Source: Stenogyne calaminthoides (Eukaryota > Streptophyta > Magnoliopsida > Lamiales > Lamiaceae). Taken from it: 64,000 nucleotides of DNA. Both the position numbers and the translations under genes were made by a program. The stretch spans positions 19,659,778 through 19,723,777 of the forward strand of contig JBBCBC010000016.1 of the NCBI GenBank assembly GCA_037126765.1, read 5' to 3'. Positions 1 to 11,112 of the stretch are shown piece after piece. Below the pieces are notes generated by a model that worked only from the letters and a program-made list of their open reading frames with translations, did no database searches and had not been told where the DNA came from. The first letter of the stretch is position 1. Every line of letters begins with the position of its first letter.

Positions 1-583
1 CATATAATCTTTTATTAAATTCATCTCCCAACAGTGTAGATTTCAAAAATATTGGGTACAAGAGGGGAAAGAGATTTTTATGGAAAATTTAATTAAGGAG
101 AAAAGAATATAGGAGATATATTCAAGATTTTTTGGAGATCAAGAAAAGATTTTCTTCCTTATTTTCCTAGCCCTAAATTTCGCCCCCTCCTCCTTATTTA
201 TAGGGGATGAGCTCTTCATTCCCAAGTGCAATTCCATGTGTTGAAAATATTAGAAATCCACAAAGGTGGTAGCAAAATATTTAATTTCTCTCCCATTAAA
301 ATCGTTCGTTGAAATCTTCCCACCGGATAGCATTCGTGGACTTTGGGGATATATTTGGGAAGGATCTTGGGTTGATTCATCCATTTGATTCTTCAAGTGG
401 TTAGTAGTTCTGTAACTCCTAGTTCCGCATGTTTAGGATTTACGTGAATTATGTGTACGCATGTTGTTTATTATTATGTTGAATTGATTTAGGATTAATT
501 CATGTTAGTAATTAACTGTTTAATTTAAATATGTATTTAAATAATCACCTCGAATAGATCCGGACACCCCGATTTTCCCAACA
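1..583 (+). repeat. LTR-A, right-hand fragment cut by window edge
   Basis: This stretch aligns by eye with 18840-19411, the right part of the complete family-A LTR. The shared parts are the TATA-like TATTTATAGGGG region near 194, the 'ggaaatccacaaaggtgg' type segment and the terminal CGGACACCCC...CCCAACA. It ends at 583 without a primer-binding site after it, so it is either a solo LTR or the 3' LTR of an element lying to the left. The left end is outside the window, so no target-site duplication can be checked. Confidence 0.8.
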
Positions 584-1536
584 CATCCAACAAAAAAAGT
601 GAAACATGACCGGCACATGACATAAGTGATGTCTTTTAAGAAGTTTTTTGGCCATTTGGGACTGAACTGATAAATTCTGAATATATATGTGATTAAATAC
701 AAAAAATAGATAATTATGGTCCCATTTCGTTATAAGTATAAGGTTATGGGACGAAAATGGTTTAAATACGACTGGAAAAATGAGCACGTTAACTACACAT
801 ACTAAACGACGTTGTATAAGGTATTTTTGGGCCATCCAGGACTAAATTGACAAAATTTGAATATATATGATATTAAATTCGAAAAATAGATAATTATGTG
901 ACCATTTCAATAAAGTTGAAAAGTTGTGGGACAAAAATTGTTTAAAAAGTGTACTTTTAAGCTTTTCAAATGACGAGGTTACTCTTTCAATTTCATTTGA
1001 AAACACGTTTCTCTTTCGATTTTTTTTAGAAATGACAACAAACAAGACTTAGGGGCAAAAAAATCAGAAGGTTGGAGTTTACCTCCCAAAGCATATGTTT
1101 TTTCATGGCCAACTTTATGTTGCGTTTTTCATATAGGATACAAAATTTATGATCTAATCAAAAGAGAAACATCTAACAAAAAATATTATGCAATGAAATT
1201 CTAACATAAAGAAGTAAATTTAAACATATTTATACTAAAAAAGAAAAATATAAAATAAGCTTCTTTTACTTTATTCACTATCATCATAACAATTGTTATT
1301 ATAAATAAATTTTAAATTTCTAAGAATTTTTTAGTTCGCTTCCTTTAATTTTGCTGTCATCATGGAAGATGTTTTTATTGTATGATTTTTAATAATTTAG
1401 TTTTTAACATACATCACGATAAAGACGTAGGTGTATCAGAAACTTCATTTCTATAATTCTAATTATAAAACTATATATAAAAATAAATATATGCATACTG
1501 ACAAATAACGTGCAACACACGTAAAAGACAACTAGT
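584..1536. mobile_element. Possible Helitron remnant, 3' end at 1535
   Basis: AT-rich non-coding DNA between the LTR-A end and the SV1 LTR. Its right edge shows a 5-bp hairpin (ACGTG at 1508-1512, CAACA loop, CACGT at 1518-1522), a 9-nt spacer, then CTAG at 1532-1535 followed by T. This is the classic Helitron 3' terminus (short hairpin, then CTRR, inserted next to a host T). No Rep/helicase gene is present, so it would be non-autonomous. I could not identify a convincing 5' TC end, so the left limit is only the neighbouring feature boundary. Confidence 0.4.
645..950. repeat. Two imperfect copies of a ~125-bp segment, 180 bp apart
   Basis: The first copy starts near 645 and the second near 825. 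GGCCAT at 650 and 830 and the GGGAC words near 748 and 928 both keep exactly 180-bp spacing. Copies differ by many substitutions and few indels, so the duplication is old. No coding sense is seen in either copy. Confidence 0.7.
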
Positions 1537-2173
1537 ATATGTTGAAAAATTTATAGTTTCGATGGAAATTCCAAAACAGATTGTAATAGGACCAGTCAGA
1601 CCTGTTAGCTGACTGGTGAATTAGATATCAGATAGGATGACCAGCTGAGTTGTATAGACAGCTGATGTAACAGATAGATGACATATTGAGGGGGAACTCA
1701 ATATGTATAGGCTAAGTCTTGAAGATAAAAAGATCAGAAGAGCTGAAGATCAGAAGACATCAAGACCAGAGGACCTACATCAGATAACACGAAGAAGAAT
1801 CAGTAAGTTGTGCTAAGATAACTTACATCAAAAGATTCAAACCAGGTAGACAGATCAATCTTAACTGATTTGGTCAGATCCATCAGGTGACTACATCAAG
1901 TTACCTAGTACAAGCCAAGTCAATCAGACAAGAAGAATGTTAATCTTGTTAGTAAATCAAGTGCCGAGTTTGTGTATGAACCAATGAGAAGAAGACACGC
2001 ACGTACGGAACTAACTAGTACAGGACTAGTGCTTTAGAGTCCAACGACTACAAAGGACAAGCGTACATGCTTTCGGCCATGCCGCCTCTGAGCACGTCAA
2101 ATCAAGCCTGCAACCCTACCTTAAATAGACCGAAATTCGAATTGCTCTCCAACGGCTAGTTCGATTTCGTGTC

Positions 2174-2180
2174 TATAAAT
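2174..2180 (+). promoter_or_regulatory. TATA box of SV1 LTR
   Basis: TATAAAT followed by ATGGGATCAACC. It lies inside the LTR at the usual U3/R position, immediately upstream of the tandemly duplicated block that would hold R and U5. Confidence 0.6.
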
Positions 2181-2183
2181 ATG

Positions 2184-3216
2184 GGATCAACCTTCATAGT
2201 AAGGTTACGGAAATTAAACAAGCTCAAGCTCAAGCAAGATTTCCGCAAGAAGAACACAACTTATGATTTATTCTAAGTGTTCATCCCATAAAGTTCTTAG
2301 CATGGAATTCTTATCCTCTATCTTTAAGCTACTCAAATACTAGGATATAATTCCAGTTTGAACATACAAATCTTATACCCAAACCCATAAAGTTATGTTA
2401 AGTTTGTTAAGCAAGATTAAAACAGACTAGGGTTTCTAGTTTCTGATCTCTGGGATTATTGAGTGAGAACTCTTGAAACATCTGTTGTATTATGTTGGAC
2501 TAACACATTAATCTAAGTCCAAATTAGTTAAGTGAGTGCCCCTGCTGATAGGGAAGAGTGGACGTAGGACGAGTTGTCCGAACCACTATAAATCTTGTGT
2601 GATTTATCTGCTTTACACTCTTAGCACACTACTTGCTTTATATTTCATGCATGTTCTGAGTCTGGATCAATTTTGCACCAAGCAACTGATCTGATCAGTT
2701 TGGATCAACCTTCATAGTAAGGTTACGGAAATTATACAAGCTCAAGCTCAAGCAAGATTTCCGCACGAAGAACACAACTTAAGGTTTATTCTAAGTGTTC
2801 ATCCCATAAAGTTCTTAGCATAGAATTTTTATCCTCTATCTTTAGGCTACTCAAATACTAGGATAGAATTCCAGTTGGAACATACAAATCTTATACCCAA
2901 ACCCACAAAGTTAGGTTAAGTTTGTTAAGCAAGATTTTAGACTAAGGTTTCTAGTTTCTGATCTCTGGGGTTGTTGAGTGAGAACTCTTTAAACATCCGT
3001 TGTATTGTGTTGGACTAACACATTAATCTAAGTCCAGATTGGTTAAGTGAGTGCCCCTGCTGATAGGGAAGAGTGGACGTAGGACGACTTGTCCGAACCA
3101 CTATAAATCTTGTGTGATTTATCTGCTTTACACTCTTAGCACACTACCTGTTTTATATTTCATGCATGTTCTGAGTCTGGATCAGATTTGCACCAAGCAA
3201 CTGATCTGATCAGTTT
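2184..3216 (+). repeat. Tandem duplication of ~515 bp inside SV1 LTR
   Basis: GGATCAACCTTCATAGTAAG begins at 2184 and again at 2702, and the tail CTGATCTGATCAGTTT ends at 2701 and again at 3216. The two copies run in parallel with scattered substitutions and a few small indels (spacing 518 bp at the start, 515 bp at the end). The copies begin just downstream of the TATA box. Confidence 0.9.
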
Positions 3217-3501
3217 GACCCCTTTGTCATCTGATCTAAACAGATTACTCAGAATCTGGTTTGAGCAAACTGGTTTTTCACATGGGTTAACTTATCTTCC
3301 CCACAAACAGTTGAGTTGATAGATGCCAAACTGATCTTCTTCCAAGTTGTCAGTAAGTCGGATATCATTTCGTACTACTTCACTCGCACTCTGACCAGAC
3401 TTACTTGCATATCCACACCTGATCTCATAAAAGTTTTAGAAGTCTATTCACCCCTCCCCTCTAGACTTCTACCCTCACAAAACCCGTTCGGGACCTACAA
3501 G

Positions 3502-3513
3502 TGGTATTAGAGC
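3502..3513 (+). promoter_or_regulatory. SV1 primer-binding site (initiator Met tRNA type)
   Basis: TGGTATTAGAGC starts two bases after the LTR end. It differs by one base (C to T) from TGGTATCAGAGC, the complement of the plant initiator tRNA-Met 3' end used by most Copia elements. Confidence 0.85.
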
Positions 3514-3634
3514 ATTGGTTCTTCCGACCACTGGCTTTGAATATCATTGATTCTTGAGGAAGAATCTTTGTGGTCACTTGAACTGATCTTGAAAATCCGT
3601 TTTTAAAACTCATAATCTTCAAACTCACGTACGC

Positions 3635-5044
3635 ATGGATAAAAAGTCTGGGATGAATCATGATCTGCCCAAGTTCTCTGTCGACGAGTACGCCGACTGG
3701 TCTCTCGACATGAGTGACCATCTAGGAGTCATCAGCAACAGAATGAGGGAGATTCTTGAGATAGGACCCATCATCATCTACCATTATAATCCAGGTGAAG
3801 GAGGAGATCCTACGCAACTAGTTGGAGCAAGAATCAGAAAGAGCCCTTCGCTGATGGATGAAGAAGAAAGGAAATTGTCCAACCTGGATACGGTGGCCAG
3901 ACATCTGATCATGAAGACTGTGGACTCTACCACACGTGAGAAGGTCAAGTATTTGAAAACTGCTAAGGAAGTATGGGATACCTTGCTGAAATCTGCAAAG
4001 GTAATGATCTGATTAAGGATAGCAGATTAAAAGCTAAACTGGTAAACTTCGAGAAATTGAAGATGCTACCAAAAGAGATGATTGAGCAGCTTGATGGAAG
4101 AATTATTTGAGGAGTCAACAGACTGCGTGATTTAGGCCGAGTAATGTAAGATAAGGATATCAACTACAAGATTCTGAGATCACTGATAAAGAAATGAGAT
4201 ACTAAAGTAACAGTGATCAAAGATTGTCAAGATATTGGAACCATGAAGCCGAACGATCTGTTTTTCAATTTGAAAGCACATGAATTTGATCTGATTGAAA
4301 TAAGCAGAGAATCAGATGATATTCCTTCTGAAGCTACCACAAATTCTACAAAAAATGTTGCATTTCAGGCAACCAGTAGCAGTTCACGATCTGTTGAACC
4401 AATGGGAAACATCATCAGCAAAGATGAACACATTGCTCTGCTGACCAGAAAGCTTGAACGATGAAACGTTCAAATGGGAAAGTACAGAGAGTTCTTCAAA
4501 GACTATAGACAAAGCAGAGGAAGAGATAGGAGATCTACTGACAGATCACCAGAAAGAGATCATTCTGATGACAGAAGAGACGATCGAAGAGAAGATCGGA
4601 GAGATGACTGAAGAGATGACAGAAAGGATGATCGAAGGGATGATCGCAAAGGAGACATACGTGGTGTCAAACCAGAAATGAGGAGTTCTAATTACAAGCA
4701 AGGTGGAAAGTCACCTGACAGAAATTATCGAAGAAATGATTCACCTAACAAAAGAGGATCTGGAGAATCCGGAACTTGTTTCAACTGCCATAAACGAAGT
4801 CACTACAACACAGACTGCCCCAACCTGACTCCTAAAGAAAGAGAAGAGAAGTGAAAAAGAAGAGATCAACGATACAGAGACAGAAAAGCTATGATAGCAG
4901 ACACATCTGGTATTGATGACTCTTATCTTCCATCAGATGACTCTGGATACTCATCTGTTGAAGATTTCTGTCTAATAACCAACACTGACGATGTCAACGA
5001 TCTGAACTTCTCATCTGATGATGACATCTGTCTGATGGCCAGAG
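3635..5044 (+). pseudogene. gag: SV1 gag, N-terminal and zinc-knuckle part
   Basis: Gag coats the element RNA in virus-like particles. The start at 3635 opens 'MDKKSGMNHDLPKFSVDEYADWS', the usual substrate-like gag opening. The 'AKEVWDTL' motif lies near 3960. A frameshift near 4000 moves the frame, which then continues through 'LKAKLVNFEKLKMLP' and 'LFFNLKAHEFDLIEI', a run of RDDR repeats (about 4545-4665) and a CCHC knuckle (CFNCHKRSHYNTDC, 4777-4818). Several in-frame TGA stops interrupt it, for example near 4462 and 4852. The acidic frame over 4454-4681 is a shadow of the RDDR run. Inverted LTR-A breaks the gene at 5044, and it resumes at 6729. Confidence 0.8.
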
Positions 5045-6728
5045 TGTTGGAAAATTAGGGGTGCCCGGATCTATTCGAGATGAATTTAAATATATATTTA
5101 AATTAATCAATTAATTACTAACATGAATTAATCCTAAATCAATTCAACATAATAATTCAACAAGCAAATAAGCAACATGCGTACACGTAATCCACGTAAA
5201 TCCTAAGCATGCAGAATCTAGGAGTTACAAGATTACATACCTCTTGTAGAGACAACCGTTGAGACGATGGATCAACCCAAAGAGCCTTTCCAAATATGTC
5301 CCACGTCCACGAACGTAATCCGGTGGAAGGATTCACACGAACAATTTTAATAAAGGAGAAAAATAAAATATTTTGTAATCACCTTTGTGGATTTCTAATA
5401 TTTTCAACACATGGAATTGCATTGGGGATGAAAAATTCATCCCCTATTTATAGGACAAGGGTGGCCGATTTTTTCACTAGAAAAATAAGGAGGAAAATCT
5501 TTTTCTTGATCTCCAATAAATCTTGAATATATCCCATATATTCTTTTCTCCATAATTAAAATTTTCCATAAAAATCCCACTTCCCTTTATCCCATATTTT
5601 TCGAAAAATACAAGGAAAGATGAATCAAGATTTGATTTCTTGAATTTATGGGATAATCATGTATTCCAAGAGTACTTATCTTTTCAAGAAAATCTTTCTT
5701 CTTCTTTTCCTACAAATTTTGAAAATTTCTAGGAAATATAGACAATAATATTTTCTTCTCCTTTTCATTAATTGGACTTTAATTTGGGCTATTTGAGGGG
5801 CATTTAGGAGAATTAAGATTGGACCTCCAATGGGCTATGAAACTTTAATATTTAGCCAAAATATTATTCAAGCTCATTAATATTAATTTATTCCACTATA
5901 AAATTAATATTGAACTATCCATCTTAACTCATATTTCGACTTCACAATAATATGGCTCTCGGTCATTATTTCTCGTGTTTAAGATTATCTTAGTCCACTA
6001 ATTAATTAGGTCACTGATCAGGCTTTATATTAATTAATATATTTATTCTTGGAGTAAAGACAACTCAACATTATTATCCATACCGGAAATAAATTTCCAC
6101 TTGCAAGATTTGGTATGATAAAGATTCTGAGCCCACCAAGGGGATAAATCAAGCAAGTCGTACGTGCACACGATTTCCGTATTAAGTCTTAGCAATCGTC
6201 AGTTAATTAATAATATTGCCCAAGATATAAGATATCGAATCGCATTGATTCTCTTCCCATCATAAGTCAAAGCAATAGCTATTAATTTAACACGATTCTA
6301 TTTAAGAAAGGGAGATTAAGAAATAACGAACCACTGAGGTCTAATTCTTGTATATTCAGTACCGAAGAATTTATCCTCCTATAGGTCCTATTCAGCGCAT
6401 CATAATGCACTAGTGTAATCTCTTGGTCAAGACAAGCCAATCTGAACCTTACACTTCAACCTTTCATGATGGAATGTTCATTTCCATCTGGGTTGTGAAT
6501 TTGTACTTAGTCACGAGGTACTGTTAATTTGATCTTCTGTGATCTGGTATCACCAAATTAACTACAACATAATACATACTTACTTATTGAATAGGTTTGC
6601 AACAAATATATATAATATTCATTCATATTTAAATACAACAATGATTAATAATTTATTTCATTAACTAAATAAGAAATTCAGTTTGGTTATACAAAGTAAA
6701 AAGCATACTTTTCAGTATAACCCCAACG
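5045..6728 (-). repeat. Solo LTR-A inserted in SV1 gag
   Basis: Reverse-oriented copy of the family-A LTR. It begins TGTTGGAAAATTAGGGGTG (complement of the LTR right end) and ends with ...GTATAACCCCAACG, the final A mutated to G. The 5-bp target-site duplication CAGAG is perfect at 5040-5044 and 6729-6733. No internal sequence is present, so it is a solo LTR left by LTR-LTR recombination. Confidence 0.92.
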
Positions 6729-7938
6729 CAGAGAAGCTGACCAATCTGAGGTAATCTCTAAACCTTTTGTGATTTTCTGTTCCACACCTACTGTGCTGAG
6801 CATATCTACTGGAGAGATTAACCTGCAGGTCTATAATGACCAATTGCTTGATGATCTCTCTAATGCAATAGATACTTATACAAGAGTGGAAGTTGAGAAT
6901 GATAACATAAGGGCAGAGAATGTCAGGCTTGTAAAAGAATGCAAGGAAAGTAGAACTGCTGAACATAAATTGATTGAAACTGTTCAGAAGATGACCATAG
7001 AACTGGATGTTCTAAAAGTTGCCTCTTCTGATCAGGGAAGATCGATTAATGAACAACAAGCTACCAATCTAAAACAAGCAGGAGATCTCAAAGTCCTTCA
7101 GACTAAATTTGATGAACTCTTCTGAATGCATGAGAATCTAAAAGCCATTGAGGATAGTGTGCGTAAGAAAATAGAGGTTTTCACGAAATCATCTAAAACT
7201 GTTCAGAATTTGAGCAACTATTTTCGTGCGCCAACTGATAAGAAGGGAATTGGGTATGAGAACCCTTCTGGATCCTCGAAAGTCCTATCTGGTTCACATC
7301 ATAAAAGTGTAACCAAATGAGTTTCTGATAAAGATACAAACTATGTCAAATCTATATCAGATAAGGGAAAAGGACCAGCTGATCAGGCAAGGCGTGTGTT
7401 AGATCAGAAAGGGAACAAAAATGGACCCCAACTGATCAGACATCGGCCGAGGAATCAACAGAAGAATCCTGTTCTTCTGAAGAGACCTCAGCCCAATCAG
7501 CAAAGTAGGCCTCAGCCTGGACCATCTCGCAAGGGACAGTCCCAGCTGAAGTCGACTCAGTCCAAGCTGCCTAACCAGCAAGCTAAAGGTAAACTGATCA
7601 AGCCATCTGTACAGAAAATATACGAATCTTTTGATGGTAGCAGTCGTACCTACCCTTACAATCAAAAACCTAGGACTGCTGCACCTGAGCCCCACTGAAT
7701 TAAAAGAAGACCAGTTAACAAGAAAAATCCCAACTCTTCTGATTCATCCAAGGCTCACACTAATAATCATACTGATCATAACGCACATGATGAGATGTAT
7801 GATTATGTAGATGCATATGGGAGACAAATAAGGTCTTCTGATCTTGATGATTATAATAAAAATGCCTTGTTTGTGTGGATCCCAAAAGGTACAGCTAACC
7901 CCCCAGGACCCAACTCTACTGGGGTACCTAAAATCTGA
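6729..7938 (+). pseudogene. gag: SV1 gag, C-terminal part
   Basis: Continuation of SV1 gag after the solo LTR. One reading frame runs from about 6734 to the TGA at 7936-7938, interrupted only by TGA stops at 7123-7125, 7318-7320 and 7696-7698, as expected from CGA-to-TGA decay. It holds a coiled-coil stretch (about 6830-7120, rich in E, K, L and N), then the Sirevirus-type 'KTVQNLSNYFRAP...KKGIGYENPSG' motif (about 7198-7270). A Q/P/K-rich linker and 'VWIPKGTANPPGPN' just before the gag terminator follow. SV2 carries the same module order at 23814-24688. Confidence 0.78.
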
Positions 7939-7950
7939 TTTGTTCGCAGA
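7936..7950 (+). promoter_or_regulatory. SV1 gag/pol boundary: TGA then CAG acceptor-like site
   Basis: The gag frame stops at TGA (7936-7938) after 'GVPKI'. Nine nucleotides of T-rich sequence lead to GCAG ending at 7950. The protease frame is in phase with the triplet right after that CAG. SV2 has the same arrangement at 24686-24700. Splice acceptor or readthrough context is an inference; only the arrangement is seen. Confidence 0.4.
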
Positions 7951-8177
7951 CTCACGTGGGATTGGCCAATAAAGGAGGTGTACAAGCAACTATCTGGTAC
8001 ATAGATAGTGGATGCTCAAGGCACATGACTGGAAGTCAACATCTCCTCAGTAATCACATTGAGAAACCAGGCCCACGAGTTCTCTTTGGTGATGAAAACT
8101 TTGGTTTTACCAGAGGAGTTGGAACCTTAGTAAATGATGATGTACATGTTACAGGTGTTTCGTATTTGATGGCTTAA
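7951..8177 (+). pseudogene. pol: SV1 aspartic protease
   Basis: Copia-type protease that would cut the Gag-Pol polyprotein. The catalytic DSG lies at 8004-8012 in 'WYIDSGCSRHMTG', the standard Copia signature, followed by 'RVLFGDENFG' and 'VTGVSYL'. The frame stops at 8175-8177. The expected continuation (leucine-rich 'HNLLSVSQF') is only recognisable in shifted frames to about 8260, so the domain is broken. Confidence 0.8.
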
Positions 8178-9336
8178 GGCACAACCTGTTATCTGTATCA
8201 CAATTCTAAGATAACAGTTTTAGTGTTGAGTTCTCGACTGATTAATGCACAATCAGAAATTGAGTTACTCAGCAGATCCTGCTAACTGGCTCCATAAAAG
8301 GAACCATCTACACTGCATATTGGGACAGTTGTCCAAGAAATGCATGCTTGATTTATAAGAGTACCAAAAACGTTAGTTGGCTCTGGCACAAGAGAATGAG
8401 TCATCTGAAGTTTAAGACTCTTAAAAGATAGCAAGGATGTCCTTGGTTGAAGGTCTCCCGTATAAATTTTTCTCTAAGGATCATACATGTGTCGCATGTC
8501 AGAAGGGAAAGCAAGTCAAGGCTTCATTCAAAGGTACAGAATTCTTGAACCAGTTTATATCTGATTTTTGCTCTAAGTTTGGTATACAACATGAGACATC
8601 GGCTGCCAGAACACCACAACAAAATGGCGTAGCAGAAAGGAGAAACATAACACTCAAAGAAGTTGCTCGCACTATGTTAGTTGAACATGCAACACCAAAT
8701 CGTTTCTGGGCAGAAGCAATCAACACTGCATGTCATACCCAGAACAGATGTTCTCTGACTAAAATTCACTTCAAAACACCTTATGAACTGTGGAAGGGCA
8801 GAAAACCTCGAGTTTCCTACTTCCATGTGTTCGGGTGCAAGTGTTTCATTCACAACAATGGGAAGAGTCAATTGAGAACCTTCGATGCTAAGTCAGATGA
8901 GGGTATATTCTTAGGATATTCCTCAACCAGCAAAGCATTTAGGGTTTTTAACAAACGAACCCTAGTTGTGGAAGAGACACCTCATGTGGTCTTTGATGAG
9001 TCAACATCCGATCAGGAGAAATCCGTCACAGAACAAGTCGTACCTGATGAACCAGAAATAGTGAAAATGGATCAGTTGAGGCTCAAAGGAAAGGATTCAA
9101 AACACATCACTGTGTATATTCCCAACTTTGACCTTGATGATTCACCAGGTCAGTCAGACCCTAAGGTACGTACAACTGTCAATGAAGAAGCTGGTACAGC
9201 TGAGACAGTAATAACTGAACCATCCAGTTTAGGGGGAACACCTGATAGTCAGGCAGATATGCAGCAACCTGAGATGATTCAAACATCTGCTGAAATCTGT
9301 CCCTGTCAAGTAGACCCAACCAATGTCCCTATATAA
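8178..9336 (+). pseudogene. pol: SV1 integrase with pre-integrase domain, catalytic core deleted
   Basis: The pre-integrase zinc domain is recognisable: 'WLWHKRMSHL' near 8380 in a shifted frame and 'CVACQKGKQVKASFK' near 8490-8534. Next to it, 'GTEFLNQF' joins directly, whereas in SV2 about 75 residues lie between these points. They include the first two catalytic aspartates (SV2 positions 25371 and 25560). Only the glutamate of the DDE triad (8635-8637, 'NGVAERRN') remains. The C-terminal 'FHVFGCKCFIHNNG' block and the 'GIFLGYSSTSKAFRV' block are intact. An acidic linker follows to TAA near 9334. This integrase cannot be active. Confidence 0.85.
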
Positions 9337-11112
9337 GTTTCTAGTGATTCTATTGCAGATAATGACGATGAAGAAGATCTATAAGATGAAGCTACTCAAT
9401 CAAAGAAAATCTGGTTAAGAGATCATCCAACTGATCAAATTATAGGAGATCCAAGCAATAGGGTTCAGACTAGACATCAGATTAGGGAGAGTGCAATGTA
9501 CTGCTGTTATCTGTCTCTCAAGAAACCCCTAACCATTGAAGAAGCACTTTAAGATGCAAGTTGGATTCTAGCCATGCAAGAAGAACTAGAGCAGTTTGAG
9601 AGGAATCAAGTTTGGGAACTTGTAGACAGACCAACTCACCAAAGTGTTATTGGAACCAGATGGGTTTTCAAGAACAAGAAAGATGAGCACAATGTAATAA
9701 CCAGAAATAAGGCAAGACTGGTTGCAAAGGGGTACTCACAATCAGAAGGGATTGATTATGATGAGACCTACGCACCTGTTGCTCGCTTAGAAGACAATAG
9801 GCTATTTCTGGCTTATGCTGCTCAATTGGGATTCACTGTGTATCAGATGGACGTAAAGAGTGCGTTCTTAAACGGAATACTGGCTAAAGAGGTGTACATT
9901 GAACAACCTCCTGACTTTGAAATGAATAATCAGGTATACCGTTTAAAGAAGGCTCTTTATGGCCTGAAAGAGGTGTACATTGAACAACCTCCCAGAGCTT
10001 GGTATGATACACTATCCCAGTTCTTGGAAGAAAATGGTTTCACTAAGGGACTGATTGATAGGACCTTGTTCAAAATAGAAGATGGTGATGATATTCTGAT
10101 GGTTCAGATCTATGTGGACGATATTATCTTCGGATCTCCTAACAAGAACTTATGTGATAAGTTTAGTAAACTGATGCAAGGGAAATTCGAGATGTCCATG
10201 ATGGGTCAGATGAACTACTTTCTAGGTCTTCAAGTTAAGCAAGCTCATACTGGGATCTTCATCTGTCAGGCCAAGTATACAAGGAATATTTTGGCTAAGT
10301 ATGGAATCCAGAATTGCAAAGCTGCAAAGATTCCAATGATGACTGCCTACAAGATGGATCCAGATGAGAGTGGTCAGAAAACTAATCAGAAGGAGTATAG
10401 GGCTTTGATTGGATCCTTATTATACCTTACTCCCTGTAGACCAGATATAACCTTTGTAGTAGGTGTATGTACCAGATTTCAGGCAAATCCAAAACAGAGC
10501 CACCTGATAGCAGCTAAGCAGATTCTTAAGTATCTGAAGGGAACTGTGAACCTTGGTTTATGGTACCCTGCAGATTATAATCTAGAGCTTACTGGGTACT
10601 CTGACTCTGATTATGGAGGTTGTAGGATAGACAGAAAATTAACCTCTGGTACATGTCAGTTTCTGGGAAGTAAACTGGTCTCTTGGTTTTCAAAGAAACA
10701 GACATCTGCTGCCACATCTACTAATGAAGCAGAATATATGGCCGCAGGAAGCTGTTGCTCCCAACTGCTCTGGCTTTGTCAGCAACTGAGGGATTATCAC
10801 ATTATAACTACGAATGTGCCTATCTTCTGTGACAGTAAAAGTGCGATTGCAATCACTCAGAACCCAGTTCTGCATACAAGATGCAAGCATGTGGATATCA
10901 GACATCACTTTATCAGAGACCATGTGGTAAAGAAGAACATTAGAATGGAAAAGATTGATACTGATAAGCAGAAAGCTGATAGTTTAACCAAGCCTTTACC
11001 TGAAGTCAAATTCAGAGAACTATGCAATGAGCTAGGGCTTCTGGATCTTGGAGAAGATGCACCAAAATACTTCGGTGGCTTAATCTCCAATACCAGTTGG
11101 TTACGGACCTGA
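9337..11112 (+). pseudogene. pol: SV1 reverse transcriptase and RNase H
   Basis: Same frame as the integrase, separated by TAA stops near 9334, 9382 and 9550. The last replaces a glutamine codon seen in SV2 'EALQD'. From 9574 the frame is open to 11112 (512 codons). RT begins 'WELVDRPTHQSVIGTRWVFK'. 'VYQMDVKSAFLNG' and the polymerase YVDD box (10111-10122) follow. RNase H spans about 10400-11010 with 'SDSDYGG', 'EAEYMAAG' and 'HIDIRHHFIRDHV'-type motifs ('HVDIRHHFIRDH' here). A 26-bp in-frame duplication (9886-9911 repeated at 9967-9992) replaces part of the conserved 'LKQAPRAWYD' region by 'LKEVYIEQPPRAWYD', likely damaging RT. Confidence 0.9.

Larger units (their letters stand above)
1540..3499 (+). 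repeat. SV1 5' LTR
   Basis: Starts TGTTGAAAAATTTATAG and ends CCTACA, directly before the primer-binding site. The first ~100 bp match 15758-15856, which identifies that segment as the start of the 3' LTR. Promoter TATA is at 2174-2180. The region after it is duplicated in tandem, so this LTR is about 515 bp longer than its ancestor would have been. The words 'gagtggacgtagga' and 'ccgaaccactata' occur here twice and are shared with the SV2 LTR. Confidence 0.88.

Noticed and set aside
3316..3510. 64-codon ORF at the end of the SV1 LTR
   Set aside because: Lies in LTR sequence across the LTR-primer-site boundary; no support as a gene.
4454..4681. 75-codon acidic ORF
   Set aside because: It is the +1 shadow of the RDDR-repeat part of SV1 gag; the knuckle downstream is in the other frame.
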